Shown: positions 8,183-15,449 of the stretch, piece by piece | Position numbering within the stretch: the stretch's first letter is position 1 | How the letters are laid out: every line of letters starts with the position of its first letter | Virus record (IMG/VR): IMGVR_UViG_3300032093_000181 | Span: 1-54,292 of that record | Length of the DNA stretch: 54,292 bases | From: a virus | Reading direction: 5' to 3' (one strand) | Notes under the pieces: model-generated | What the model was told of the DNA's origin: nothing | The model's database searches: none | What the model saw: only the letters and a program-made list of their open reading frames with translations | Made by a program: the position numbers and the translations under genes

Positions 8183-11033
8183 AAATGTCTTCCGGTAGTG
8201 CAAAATCGGACGTAGGCATCTTGAAGTGGTACGCGAACAAGTTCACGTGGCCCAGCCCTGACCAGCCAGCGCCAAGTCGCTTCTTCACCTTGCCCTGAAG
8301 ATTACCGAGCATCTTCAGTTCGCGCTCAAACATACCCACAGACAACTGCCGTTCAGCCAGATACTGCTTCAGGGCAGTGACGGAGATGAAGACATCGCAG
8401 TCCTTCTGTCCGGTTGTAATCTCTACCCGAGCAGATAGCGCCCCTCGTGGTGTGACCGTGCCAATCTTGCCGTCCATCGCCAGCAGGATGTTTTGCGCAG
8501 AACTTGCCAAGAAGTCACCGAGAACCAGGGTGTTGTCTAGCTTGGACTCAGTAGTTTCCCTGAGTGTGCGGCCCAACTCACCGAACACTACGGCGCTGAT
8601 TCGCTCCAAATCGAATTCGCATATACCAACCTCTCGCGCAATTCGCTCTGCAGCAAACACCACACCTGCCAAGCCGATCAGGAAGCGGTACTCGCTCTTG
8701 CCAGTGAAGCGCTCTGTGACCCGAGTGGTTTCTTCGTTGACCATCTGGCTGAGTCTGGGTGCGCCAAGATCCATCAGGCGCGATACGTAGATCGGACCCG
8801 CATGGCCGTAGTTCCTCTTGAGGGAATCGAACATGGTCCGGCCACGAGGCTCAGTCAGGGTCTTGGGGCGATAGAGAGTCAACTCAAGCAGACGCATCTC
8901 TTCTGCTGACGCATCGGCTTTGAACTGCCCCACCTTGTCCTTCAAAGACTGGTTGACTGTGGCGATACAGATCAGCTTTGTGAGGTAGTCCTGGGGGCGC
9001 TCTGCGTTATTGGAGGCTTGCATTCGCAGTTTGGACCGACCGGCTGACACCTTGTAGAGCAGATCAGAGGCTTCCTTAGGCGACAAGTTCGACTGCTCGT
9101 CCAACGGGAACGGCAGGTTCTTCATGTTCACCATGCGCTGGATCAGGCCGTTGGCTGTACCGTCGTTGAGCGCCAGAGCATCGGGTCGGCCCCACACACT
9201 CATGGCGGCGTACATCGCGCCGGTCTTGCCACTACCAGATTCACCCATCGCTGAGACTGTCACGCCATTGACCGTACTGAACTCCATCAGGGGTGATGCC
9301 AAACCACAAAGAAAAATGAAAGCGTGAAGCTCGTAGCCTGGGTCATTGAGCATCTGGATGCTCTGCTTCCACTCCTCGTAGCTGCCGCCCATCGTCAGGT
9401 ACTTGGAGATGTTTCTTGACCAGATCGAAGGCGGCGAGGGGCGAGTACCCCGCGCTTCGTATTCCGTCGCGCCCAGTACGAATGACTGGCAGTTTTCAGT
9501 CCAACCTTGTTGCATGTACATCTTGTCTGCCTTTCCTGTGTTGATGAGGAACGACCCCCACTTCATCAAATAACTTGCTATCTGAGAGATTTTTAGAGGC
9601 TCAAACACAACCCCTTGTGTTGCCAGCGCCGCCTTCAGCTTCTCCTGTGACGCCACCTCTTTGAGCGGTAGAGTGAACTCTCTGATCCCGTCCATAGGAA
9701 GTTCAAGGTTCATCACCAAGCACTCCCCATCGTGAGGGCTGTACAGCCGTTTGATTGCGTACAGGTTATGGGCCAGGATCAAATGAGGATCATCTTGTAT
9801 GACTCTGCCATCCTTCAAGTGCTTCGGAGGCGGCAGGTAGTAGATGCCGCCATTAACGCCTTTTACAAAGGGTTTGAGGAAGTCGGGGAAGAACGTAGCA
9901 CGGGGACTCTCTTCTTTCCGAACTGACTCCTCTTCATCGGCCTCAACGGTTTCGGCGGGCTCAGGAACTCGTAAGACTTTTCCAAGAGAGATTGGACCCA
10001 TCTTTCCGAGTTTTCCTCGATAAGGGCATCCCTTGCATCCTTCGGCGTTGATTGATTCAAATGCTTCACAACTATGTGCTCCTGTAGCGTTGTCGAGCGA
10101 CTGCTGGGCTTTGCGCTCGGTTTCTTCTTTTGAGTACCCAGGATATTCTTCTGAAAGTTTGTGAACCGCCTCCATTCCCTCGGTGCAGCGTATAGCCACA
10201 GACACTGCGGCGTACCACTGGGGTTCAGGCAGTTTGTCTGCGTTGAGGATTGCTTCCTTTATCTGATTGCAGCCGCTGCCTTCAAGACTTTGGAGGGCGA
10301 TCTTGTCAAAACTGAATTCGAAGTTCTTGCGTTGCTCTTCCCAAATACGGCGGGTCTCTTCGTCGAGACCTTTCTCAGCGCCCGCCAAGACACTTGCTAC
10401 CTCTGTCAATACAGGCGGTGACTCTTCTGGCAAGGCCCCTATCAACTGTTCAAGCGGATACGTGAACACGTCCGTTAAAAGTTGCGCAGGCTCTGGCGGG
10501 TCATACCTGTAGTTCAACGTACCCGGTACACGCATCAGACGTGCAGCGTCTGCGGGTACGGCTTGGTCGATGACCATATTGCGGTCAATGCACAACTGCT
10601 TGAACCGCTCGGCGTAGACCTTCCACTCGTCGCCGGGGATGTCTTCGTCAAAGATCCAGTAGGCGTGGATACCACCACCAGAATCGACCAAGACAGGATG
10701 CGGCCACCCTATCTCATCGCAGAATCTTTTTGTGTCTGAGATTGCGGCTTCCTTGCTGACGTACACGAACTTGCCGTGCATGTAGTCAAGGTCAAGGAAG
10801 AAAGCCTTCATCGCAACGCATTCATCTGCGTTGCGCCTGAACCCTTCATAGGTTCCGGGGGTGAAGTACAGATTGGCACCGGGAACGGACAGTGCCTGCA
10901 AAATGTCGATAACCTTGTCCGCGTCCTCCGTGAATCGCGGAATGATGGTCTTGTCTTTCCCTGTTCCCTTTATTGACGCTACACAGTAGGTGCCCTGCGT
11001 CGGCAAAATTTTCTCAAAGAATTGTTGGTTCAT
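8142..11033 (-). CDS. PrimPol-like primase fused to a DUF927-like helicase ATPase
   Basis: A 963-residue protein counted from the ATG at 11033. The N-terminal part carries features of an archaeo-eukaryotic primase: a DLD pair (D81, D83), SGGGIH at 118-123 and an ARLMRVPGTLN segment near 164-174. A short region with CKGC-type cysteines follows near residue 340. The C-terminal part has a Walker A motif GESGSGKT (about 597-604) and a Walker B-like PLDEQ, resembling DUF927/D5-type helicase ATPases. The likely role is primer synthesis and unwinding at the phage fork. A TTG 16 codons upstream stays in frame, but those codons run through a terminator-like hairpin, so the ATG is preferred. The SF3-like versus DUF927 assignment of the ATPase is less sure than the primase. 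Confidence 0.82.
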   Translation of the reverse strand: MNQQFFEKILPTQGTYCVASIKGTGKDKTIIPRFTEDADKVIDILQALSVPGANLYFTPGTYEGFRRNADECVAMKAFFLDLDYMHGKFVYVSKEAAISDTKRFCDEIGWPHPVLVDSGGGIHAYWIFDEDIPGDEWKVYAERFKQLCIDRNMVIDQAVPADAARLMRVPGTLNYRYDPPEPAQLLTDVFTYPLEQLIGALPEESPPVLTEVASVLAGAEKGLDEETRRIWEEQRKNFEFSFDKIALQSLEGSGCNQIKEAILNADKLPEPQWYAAVSVAIRCTEGMEAVHKLSEEYPGYSKEETERKAQQSLDNATGAHSCEAFESINAEGCKGCPYRGKLGKMGPISLGKVLRVPEPAETVEADEEESVRKEESPRATFFPDFLKPFVKGVNGGIYYLPPPKHLKDGRVIQDDPHLILAHNLYAIKRLYSPHDGECLVMNLELPMDGIREFTLPLKEVASQEKLKAALATQGVVFEPLKISQIASYLMKWGSFLINTGKADKMYMQQGWTENCQSFVLGATEYEARGTRPSPPSIWSRNISKYLTMGGSYEEWKQSIQMLNDPGYELHAFIFLCGLASPLMEFSTVNGVTVSAMGESGSGKTGAMYAAMSVWGRPDALALNDGTANGLIQRMVNMKNLPFPLDEQSNLSPKEASDLLYKVSAGRSKLRMQASNNAERPQDYLTKLICIATVNQSLKDKVGQFKADASAEEMRLLELTLYRPKTLTEPRGRTMFDSLKRNYGHAGPIYVSRLMDLGAPRLSQMVNEETTRVTERFTGKSEYRFLIGLAGVVFAAERIAREVGICEFDLERISAVVFGELGRTLRETTESKLDNTLVLGDFLASSAQNILLAMDGKIGTVTPRGALSARVEITTGQKDCDVFISVTALKQYLAERQLSVGMFERELKMLGNLQGKVKKRLGAGWSGLGHVNLFAYHFKMPTSDFALPEDIYGSRENASSALAA

Positions 11034-11048
11034 GTTCGCAGAGACAAG

Positions 11049-11072
11049 AAAGGCGGGGTTTCCCCCGCCTTT
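11049..11072 (-). terminator. Hairpin terminator, leftward
   Basis: A perfect 10-base-pair stem (AAAGGCGGGG / CCCCGCCTTT) with a 4-base loop that reads GAAA on the minus strand. It lies between the stop of the HTH gene (11088) and the primase ATG (11033). The following T tract is short (TTTCTTGTC), so it may attenuate transcription or protect an RNA end instead of stopping transcription fully. Confidence 0.65.
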
Positions 11073-11087
11073 GTGGACCAAGTAAAG

Positions 11088-11411
11088 TTACTTGGAGCAG
11101 TCGATGCCGAGACCCTTGAGACCGTCGATGTACTCGCGGGCAGCGGTTAGATTTTTTGCTGGAAGTTCACCAGCACGAAGATCCCCTTCAAAGACTTGTA
11201 TGAGTGTTTCGACGACAGGCTGATGCTTGGGAGTTACGCCACCACCGGCATACCACCGCCCCACTGCATTGCGGGTCAGACCGAACATCTGTGCCAGATA
11301 CGTCATCGGAAGATTGGCGCGTAGCGCCGCCGAACCGAAACGCATACCGAGTTTGTCCCCGGTATACACAATCAACTCGGCAGCGCGGGCCTTGTCGTAG
11401 GGCCTAGCCAT
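11088..11411 (-). CDS. Small helix-turn-helix DNA-binding protein
   Basis: A 107-residue protein. Residues about 30-70 (MTYLAQMFGLTRNAVGRWY) have the spacing of a Cro/XRE-like helix-turn-helix: a short helix, a glycine turn and a recognition helix ending in RWY. Its ATG shares the A of the preceding stop (TAATG), so it is translationally coupled to the 277-residue gene upstream and precedes the primase. It could be a phage transcription regulator or a DNA-binding accessory to replication. It is a candidate reader of the repeated motifs in the control region, but nothing in the sequence proves this. Confidence 0.65.
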   Translation of the reverse strand: MARPYDKARAAELIVYTGDKLGMRFGSAALRANLPMTYLAQMFGLTRNAVGRWYAGGGVTPKHQPVVETLIQVFEGDLRAGELPAKNLTAAREYIDGLKGLGIDCSK

Positions 11412-12244
11412 TACTTCTTGGCCCAGCGCTTGATGACTTCAGACGCATCCGAAACCTGCTGAGTGTCTTCGCGCTTAGCCTCACGCCGCACGGGTTCACT
11501 GGGGGGTGCCTCCCCCTCATCCCCGCCATCTGTCTTATAGACAGTCAGCTTGATAGCGTTCTCAGCAGCGGGGGTCTTGCCCTGCCGCTTGATGGCTTCC
11601 CGGTACTGCGGGGGCACAGCCTCAACAGGAGAGAAAAGCAAACGCGGAACAGGCGAGTTGATGTCGAACTGCATCTTGGTCACGACACTGCCAGCGCTGA
11701 CGTTATTGTTTGCCAGCATCTGGATGTACGGACGGAACGGCCAGCGCCCGTTCTCTTCCTTGCCGAATGCAGAGGTAGCGGGCAACACGAGTTGGTAAAC
11801 ATCTCCCTCGGGATCATTCGCCAATACGACTGCAGTGCGCCACGACAGCTTGCAGGCTGTGCCTTGACCGCCTTGCCCTGAACCCTTCACAGAGTTGGGG
11901 CACTCCGAGCAGCTAGAAGCGCACGGGTTGGAAACGTCAGGACTCGGGACTTTGGAGTCTGCGGACCAGCAGACGGGGGAGACCTTGGAACCCTCCTTGT
12001 ACGTAGATGAGTAGAACGTGCGTGAAGCGTCATGGGACAGCTTCACGAAGATCACGTTCATGTGGTTGTCGGTGTTGACCGACTGTTCCTTACCAGAAAC
12101 GATCTTGCGGAAAACGCGCCCCTTGATGCTGATGCGCTTGTTGCCCATTACCGCATTGCCAGCAACGGCAAGGGTGTCTTCGTCGAGTCCGGTCTCAACG
12201 ATGGAGGGCAGGCTTTGGATGATGTTTGCGATTTCGTTTGACAT
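11411..12244 (-). CDS. Hypothetical protein, possible ssDNA-binding protein with cysteine cluster
   Basis: A 277-residue protein starting at ATG 12244 (an in-frame GTG lies three codons earlier). The N-terminal half is beta-rich with KRISIKGRVFRKI. A CASSCSECPNS cluster with a further Cys (TACKLSW) near residues 105-130 could bind zinc. A second beta-rich segment follows, and the tail is acidic and Pro-rich before a basic end. The position between a helicase-linked gene and the primase, and the beta-rich core with a disordered acidic tail, fit a phage single-stranded DNA-binding protein. I cannot name a family, so this role is inference. Confidence 0.5.
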   Translation of the reverse strand: MSNEIANIIQSLPSIVETGLDEDTLAVAGNAVMGNKRISIKGRVFRKIVSGKEQSVNTDNHMNVIFVKLSHDASRTFYSSTYKEGSKVSPVCWSADSKVPSPDVSNPCASSCSECPNSVKGSGQGGQGTACKLSWRTAVVLANDPEGDVYQLVLPATSAFGKEENGRWPFRPYIQMLANNNVSAGSVVTKMQFDINSPVPRLLFSPVEAVPPQYREAIKRQGKTPAAENAIKLTVYKTDGGDEGEAPPSEPVRREAKREDTQQVSDASEVIKRWAKK

Positions 12245-12259
12245 GGTGCTCACTGAAAG

Positions 12260-12664
12260 TTACTGGACGGTATTGCTTGCTTTACGTACTACGATGTCGT
12301 ATTCCCGTAGCACGTTCACGCCGGGTGGCAGACCGTCTTCCTGCCGCTCAGACATGAATTCCTTGAAGTTACGTTGGTGAATCCTTCGCTCCAGCAGGTC
12401 GATGTTCCCCTGCTGCTCGATGAACTTCTTGAGTTGCTCCCAATCGGTACAGAAGTACCGATCCTTGATGGTGCGAGTCACGGTGCCAAAGGCAGTGCGT
12501 AGCCCGTTGGTGTTGATTTCTCCACACATGGCGAGGAGCGCAGCTTCGATGGCGCTCATGTCGCCCTTCAGCTTGTCGTCCTCTGCTTCAAACTTGGCCT
12601 TGAGGTTTTCACGTTCGGCCCGGATCGTCAAATAGGTTTTGACTAACTGTTCTGCATCACTCAT
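12260..12664 (-). CDS. Conserved phage hypothetical protein in replication block
   Basis: A 134-residue protein. The first 50 residues form a charged coiled coil (RAERENLKAKFEAEDDKLKG). The rest has GTVTRTIKDRYF, a DWEQLKKFI helix and LLERRIHQRNFKEFM, a pattern I have seen in many phage proteins beside DNA polymerase or helicase genes. It overlaps the end of the helicase gene by 8 bases, so the two are co-translated. The function is unknown; a DNA-bound accessory factor is possible. Confidence 0.6.
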   Translation of the reverse strand: MSDAEQLVKTYLTIRAERENLKAKFEAEDDKLKGDMSAIEAALLAMCGEINTNGLRTAFGTVTRTIKDRYFCTDWEQLKKFIEQQGNIDLLERRIHQRNFKEFMSERQEDGLPPGVNVLREYDIVVRKASNTVQ

Positions 12665-14237
12665 TGGTTATTCCCATCTCATCACGGTAGAGGTCCACTA
12701 GTTTTTCGTGCAGGTCCACCTTGCCTTGCAGCAGGGAGTACATGCGCCGTTCCACCTCGGACCCTTCAAGGTGGATTACTGTCATCTTGTTCTTCTGCCC
12801 GACGCGATCTACGCGGGCGATGCACTGCAGGTAAGTCTCGACTGATGTCACAGGTGACCAGAAGACCACCGTGTCGGCAGCAGTCAGCGTGACCCCGTGC
12901 GAAGCGGCTTGTGGTTGGATCACGAGCACACGCGGATCAGCGACCGTCTGGAAACACTTGAAGATTTCTGCGCGCTGTCTTGCGCTCACATCTCCCTGAA
13001 TGGCTTCATTGGTGATACCACACTGATTGAGGAAGTCGCAGACGAGCCTGATCGTGTGGCTGTAGGGCACAAAGACGAGTAGCTTGTTGCTTGATTCCTC
13101 AATGACTTCTTTCAGGACGTTGAGGCGCGGGGAAATGTCAAACTCAAGGACGTTCCTGTCGTCGGTGTACACCGCGCCGCCCGACAACTGAAGAAGTTTC
13201 GTCAGTGCCGCAGCCGCGTTGACCGTCGTGATCTGCTCCCCCGCCGCCTTGATGAGCATCTGGTCCTTGAGTTCTTTGTAATATCGCTGGACTTGTGGCG
13301 TAAGAGGGATTTCCCTAGTCTGGTACATGACATCGGGCAAGTCCAGGCAGTCTGCTTTCTCGTAGCGTATCGCTGGCTGAAGCGTCTCAAAGACGATCTG
13401 CCGTGCATGGGGCTTGGGCTTCCACACGAAGCGGGAGTACTGCGTCATCACCCGCTCTTGCCACGCAGACATGCGCTTCGGAACCGCTTCCGGGTTGACC
13501 ATCTTGGCTAGTCCGTAAGCATCCATCGGGGACTGCGCAGCAGGTGTGCCCGTCATCATCCACAGGTAAGACTCAGGTCTTACCAGCTTTGCCAGGGTCT
13601 TCCAGCGCTTGGTGGTGGGATTCTTATAGGCGTTTGCTTCATCTACGATGATGAGATCAAAGTTGGACTCAGAGATGGCTTTCTCTACGGTCCCGACGCC
13701 GTCGAAGTTGATGATGACGAAGTTGTATGAGCCGCGTATGACCTTCTCGCGCTTGGAAATCGATCCATGCGCGATTGCGCTCGTTCGGTGCATCGCTGTT
13801 TTGAACAGGTCAGACTGCCAAGCCGCTTGCATGATGGACAGCGGGCAGATGACTAAACAGCGCTTCACCAGACCCTGACTCATTAAATAGTCAGCAGCCC
13901 AGATGGCAGCGGAAGTCTTTCCGGTTCCTGCTTCGTTGAAACAGAAGGCGCGTTTGTGCAGCGTGAGGAATCTGGCGGTGTCTTTCTGATGCTCAAACGG
14001 CGTGAACATCCCCGGCCAGTTGTAGTCCCGCTCGATGGGGGACGGTAGCTTCATGTGCAGGGGCGCGACTCGCGCCAACCGCTGCATCTCTTCCATCCCC
14101 CAATAGACCAACAACTCAGAGTCGCTGCCGCGTACTCCGATGATCTCGCTGCGGGGGATGCACTGCGTGACTGCTTGCGCAAAGTCATGCGGGCAAAGCA
14201 GCTTGACTGCCTGCTCTTCGACTACCTCGACTGTCAT
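12657..14237 (-). CDS. SNF2-family DEAD-like helicase/ATPase
   Basis: A 526-residue superfamily 2 ATPase. Seen in order: a PFEHQKDTARFL Q-motif-like segment, Walker A NEAGTGKTSAA, the Walker B/DEAH-like box IIVDEANAYKNP, MMTGTPA (motif III), and a C-terminal lobe with FVPYSHTIRLV, ASHGVTLTAAD and the motif VI region CIARVDRVGQKN. GVTLTAAD followed by RVGQ is typical of SNF2-type enzymes. In phages such proteins are thought to remodel or unwind DNA during replication or recombination. The length is close to phage relatives without extra domains. It is preceded by its own probable promoter (14280-14308). Confidence 0.88.
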   Translation of the reverse strand: MTVEVVEEQAVKLLCPHDFAQAVTQCIPRSEIIGVRGSDSELLVYWGMEEMQRLARVAPLHMKLPSPIERDYNWPGMFTPFEHQKDTARFLTLHKRAFCFNEAGTGKTSAAIWAADYLMSQGLVKRCLVICPLSIMQAAWQSDLFKTAMHRTSAIAHGSISKREKVIRGSYNFVIINFDGVGTVEKAISESNFDLIIVDEANAYKNPTTKRWKTLAKLVRPESYLWMMTGTPAAQSPMDAYGLAKMVNPEAVPKRMSAWQERVMTQYSRFVWKPKPHARQIVFETLQPAIRYEKADCLDLPDVMYQTREIPLTPQVQRYYKELKDQMLIKAAGEQITTVNAAAALTKLLQLSGGAVYTDDRNVLEFDISPRLNVLKEVIEESSNKLLVFVPYSHTIRLVCDFLNQCGITNEAIQGDVSARQRAEIFKCFQTVADPRVLVIQPQAASHGVTLTAADTVVFWSPVTSVETYLQCIARVDRVGQKNKMTVIHLEGSEVERRMYSLLQGKVDLHEKLVDLYRDEMGITNE

Positions 14238-14254
14238 TGACTGAATCCTACTGA

Positions 14255-14308
14255 GGGCTTCATCAGCCCGATGTGACGAATGATAGGGCCTTGTGACCTA
14301 TTCGTCAA
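14255..14308 (-). promoter_or_regulatory. Sigma70-like promoter and leader hairpin before the helicase gene
   Basis: On the minus strand TTGACG (14308-14303) and TATCAT (14285-14280) are separated by exactly 17 bases. GACGAAT and ATTCGTC arms flank the spacer and could form an operator. Downstream in the leader, GGGCT and AGCCC (14255-14269) form a small hairpin with a 5-base loop. The helicase ATG at 14237 lies about 35 bases beyond the predicted start. Confidence 0.55.
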
Positions 14309-14309
14309 G

Positions 14310-14564
14310 TCATTTCATCGACCCATCAGGGTTTCTCCTGAATGATCGGTTCTTGCTGGGGGCCTGAAGCTTGTAGCCGTCGTCGTTGCTGCCGCCCTTG
14401 GACAGCGCCTTGACGTGCGCAACGTCCTTGCCCTTGCGGCTCACGCCCTTCTTGTCCAGTTCCCTGCGGGCACGTTGCCGCTCCATGCGGTCCTCGTGCT
14501 CTCCGCGCTTCTTCTGCATCTCGTACTCGTGTTTGTACGGCCTAGGAGACTTCGTGTATGGCAT
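14310..14564 (-). CDS. Small HNH-like protein
   Basis: An 84-residue basic protein. The first half is a charged helix rich in Lys, Arg and Glu. The second half has KDVAHVKALSKGGSNDDG then PSKNRSFRRN, resembling the His-x-n-Asn core of short phage HNH nucleases (DxDHxxPLSKGG...N). The first residue of the usual Asp-His pair is replaced by Ala-His (AHV), so catalysis may be weakened. GGAG lies 7 bases before the ATG. It sits between the nuclease/polymerase genes and the helicase. DNA processing or packaging nicking is possible. Confidence 0.5.
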   Translation of the reverse strand: MPYTKSPRPYKHEYEMQKKRGEHEDRMERQRARRELDKKGVSRKGKDVAHVKALSKGGSNDDGYKLQAPSKNRSFRRNPDGSMK

Positions 14565-14745
14565 GGTCTTTCTCCTGCATCAAGACGATGGAGTTCAACG
14601 TCATTTTGACCTCAACCAGCGCTTTGTGAGCAGCTTCAATTGCTGCGCCGTGATCCTGGGCAAGCATGGCTAGATGTACTTCCTTCAGCGCCTTCTCTGC
14701 CATCATGCAGGGATAGGCGTAGTCAATCACTTCTGCGGTATCCAT
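14542..14745 (-). CDS. Small hypothetical phage protein (67 aa)
   Basis: A 67-residue, mostly helical protein with Ala-rich stretches (AIEAAHKALVEVKM). It starts three bases after the stop of the Cas4-like nuclease and overlaps the following HNH-like gene by 23 bases, so it is part of one translational unit. No domain is recognised. Its position suggests an accessory to replication, but nothing else supports that. Confidence 0.55.
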   Translation of the reverse strand: MDTAEVIDYAYPCMMAEKALKEVHLAMLAQDHGAAIEAAHKALVEVKMTLNSIVLMQEKDHAIHEVS

Positions 14746-14748
14746 AGG

Positions 14749-15414
14749 TTATTTCTCTCTGTGAAAGGAACAAGACTTGACAGGGCACCAGCCGCACAAG
14801 GGCGTCGGGTTCTCCTGCCACACTTGATTTCTGTGGGACAAACTCAAGCGTTCTAGGGTGGGCATGAAGTCAAGCCAGAGTTTGTCTTTGTCATCACGCT
14901 TGTACTCCGAGGTGACGAAGTGGTCGTGCATGACGAACAGCAAGCCTGCCTTGATCCCGTTGACTTCCGGAAAGTGTTCAAACGCCATGAGCGCCATCAA
15001 CTGCAACTGCTTCGGGTCAGGGTACTTGTTGCTGCCGGTTTTGTAGTCAACGATGAACGCAGTGTCGTCGTCAACCACCAGCAAGTCCGCGATTCCTCGC
15101 ACCCAGTAGTCAGCCGCGCCAAACGTACACGGGCGGCGGTCATGTGTCACCGCCATGCGATGTTCTGGATACTTTATCCCCGCCATCTCAGCCAGCGGAT
15201 CCAGCATGTGGCGGAACCGCTCGTAGTTCTTGGCTAAGGGTTTACCCGCTTTCACGTAGTCTTCAAGCGCCGAATGCACCTCCGTGCCATAAAGCATTTG
15301 CTTCGTGGGGCGCTTCTCGAAACGCTTCAGGACCTTGACTTCGTGATACTGCTTCGGACAGTTCTGGTAATCCTTCAACCCAGAATATGACCACTTGAGT
15401 TCGCTTACTTGCAT
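14749..15414 (-). CDS. Cas4/RecB-like PD-(D/E)XK nuclease with C-terminal cysteines
   Basis: A 221-residue protein from the ATG at 15414; an in-frame TTG ten codons earlier is an alternative. It shows the RecB-family pattern: GTEVHSALEDYV (motif with H), GIADLLVVDDDTAFIVDYKTG (the D and the D-x-K catalytic pair) and KQLQLMALM. A cysteine early on (NCPKQY) and three near the end (LCGWCPVKSC) are placed as in Cas4/AddB-type nucleases that bind an iron-sulphur cluster. Expected activity is DNA end resection or exonuclease action in replication or recombination. It sits directly after DNA polymerase. Confidence 0.82.
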   Translation of the reverse strand: MQVSELKWSYSGLKDYQNCPKQYHEVKVLKRFEKRPTKQMLYGTEVHSALEDYVKAGKPLAKNYERFRHMLDPLAEMAGIKYPEHRMAVTHDRRPCTFGAADYWVRGIADLLVVDDDTAFIVDYKTGSNKYPDPKQLQLMALMAFEHFPEVNGIKAGLLFVMHDHFVTSEYKRDDKDKLWLDFMPTLERLSLSHRNQVWQENPTPLCGWCPVKSCSFHREK

Positions 15415-15449
15415 GGCACTGATTGATTGTGTGAGGGGTTTCAATCGTA

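Noticed and set aside
14749-15414. Interpretation of the Cas4-like nuclease as part of a CRISPR system
   Set aside because: It stands alone among DNA polymerase, helicase and primase genes and no array or other cas gene is present.
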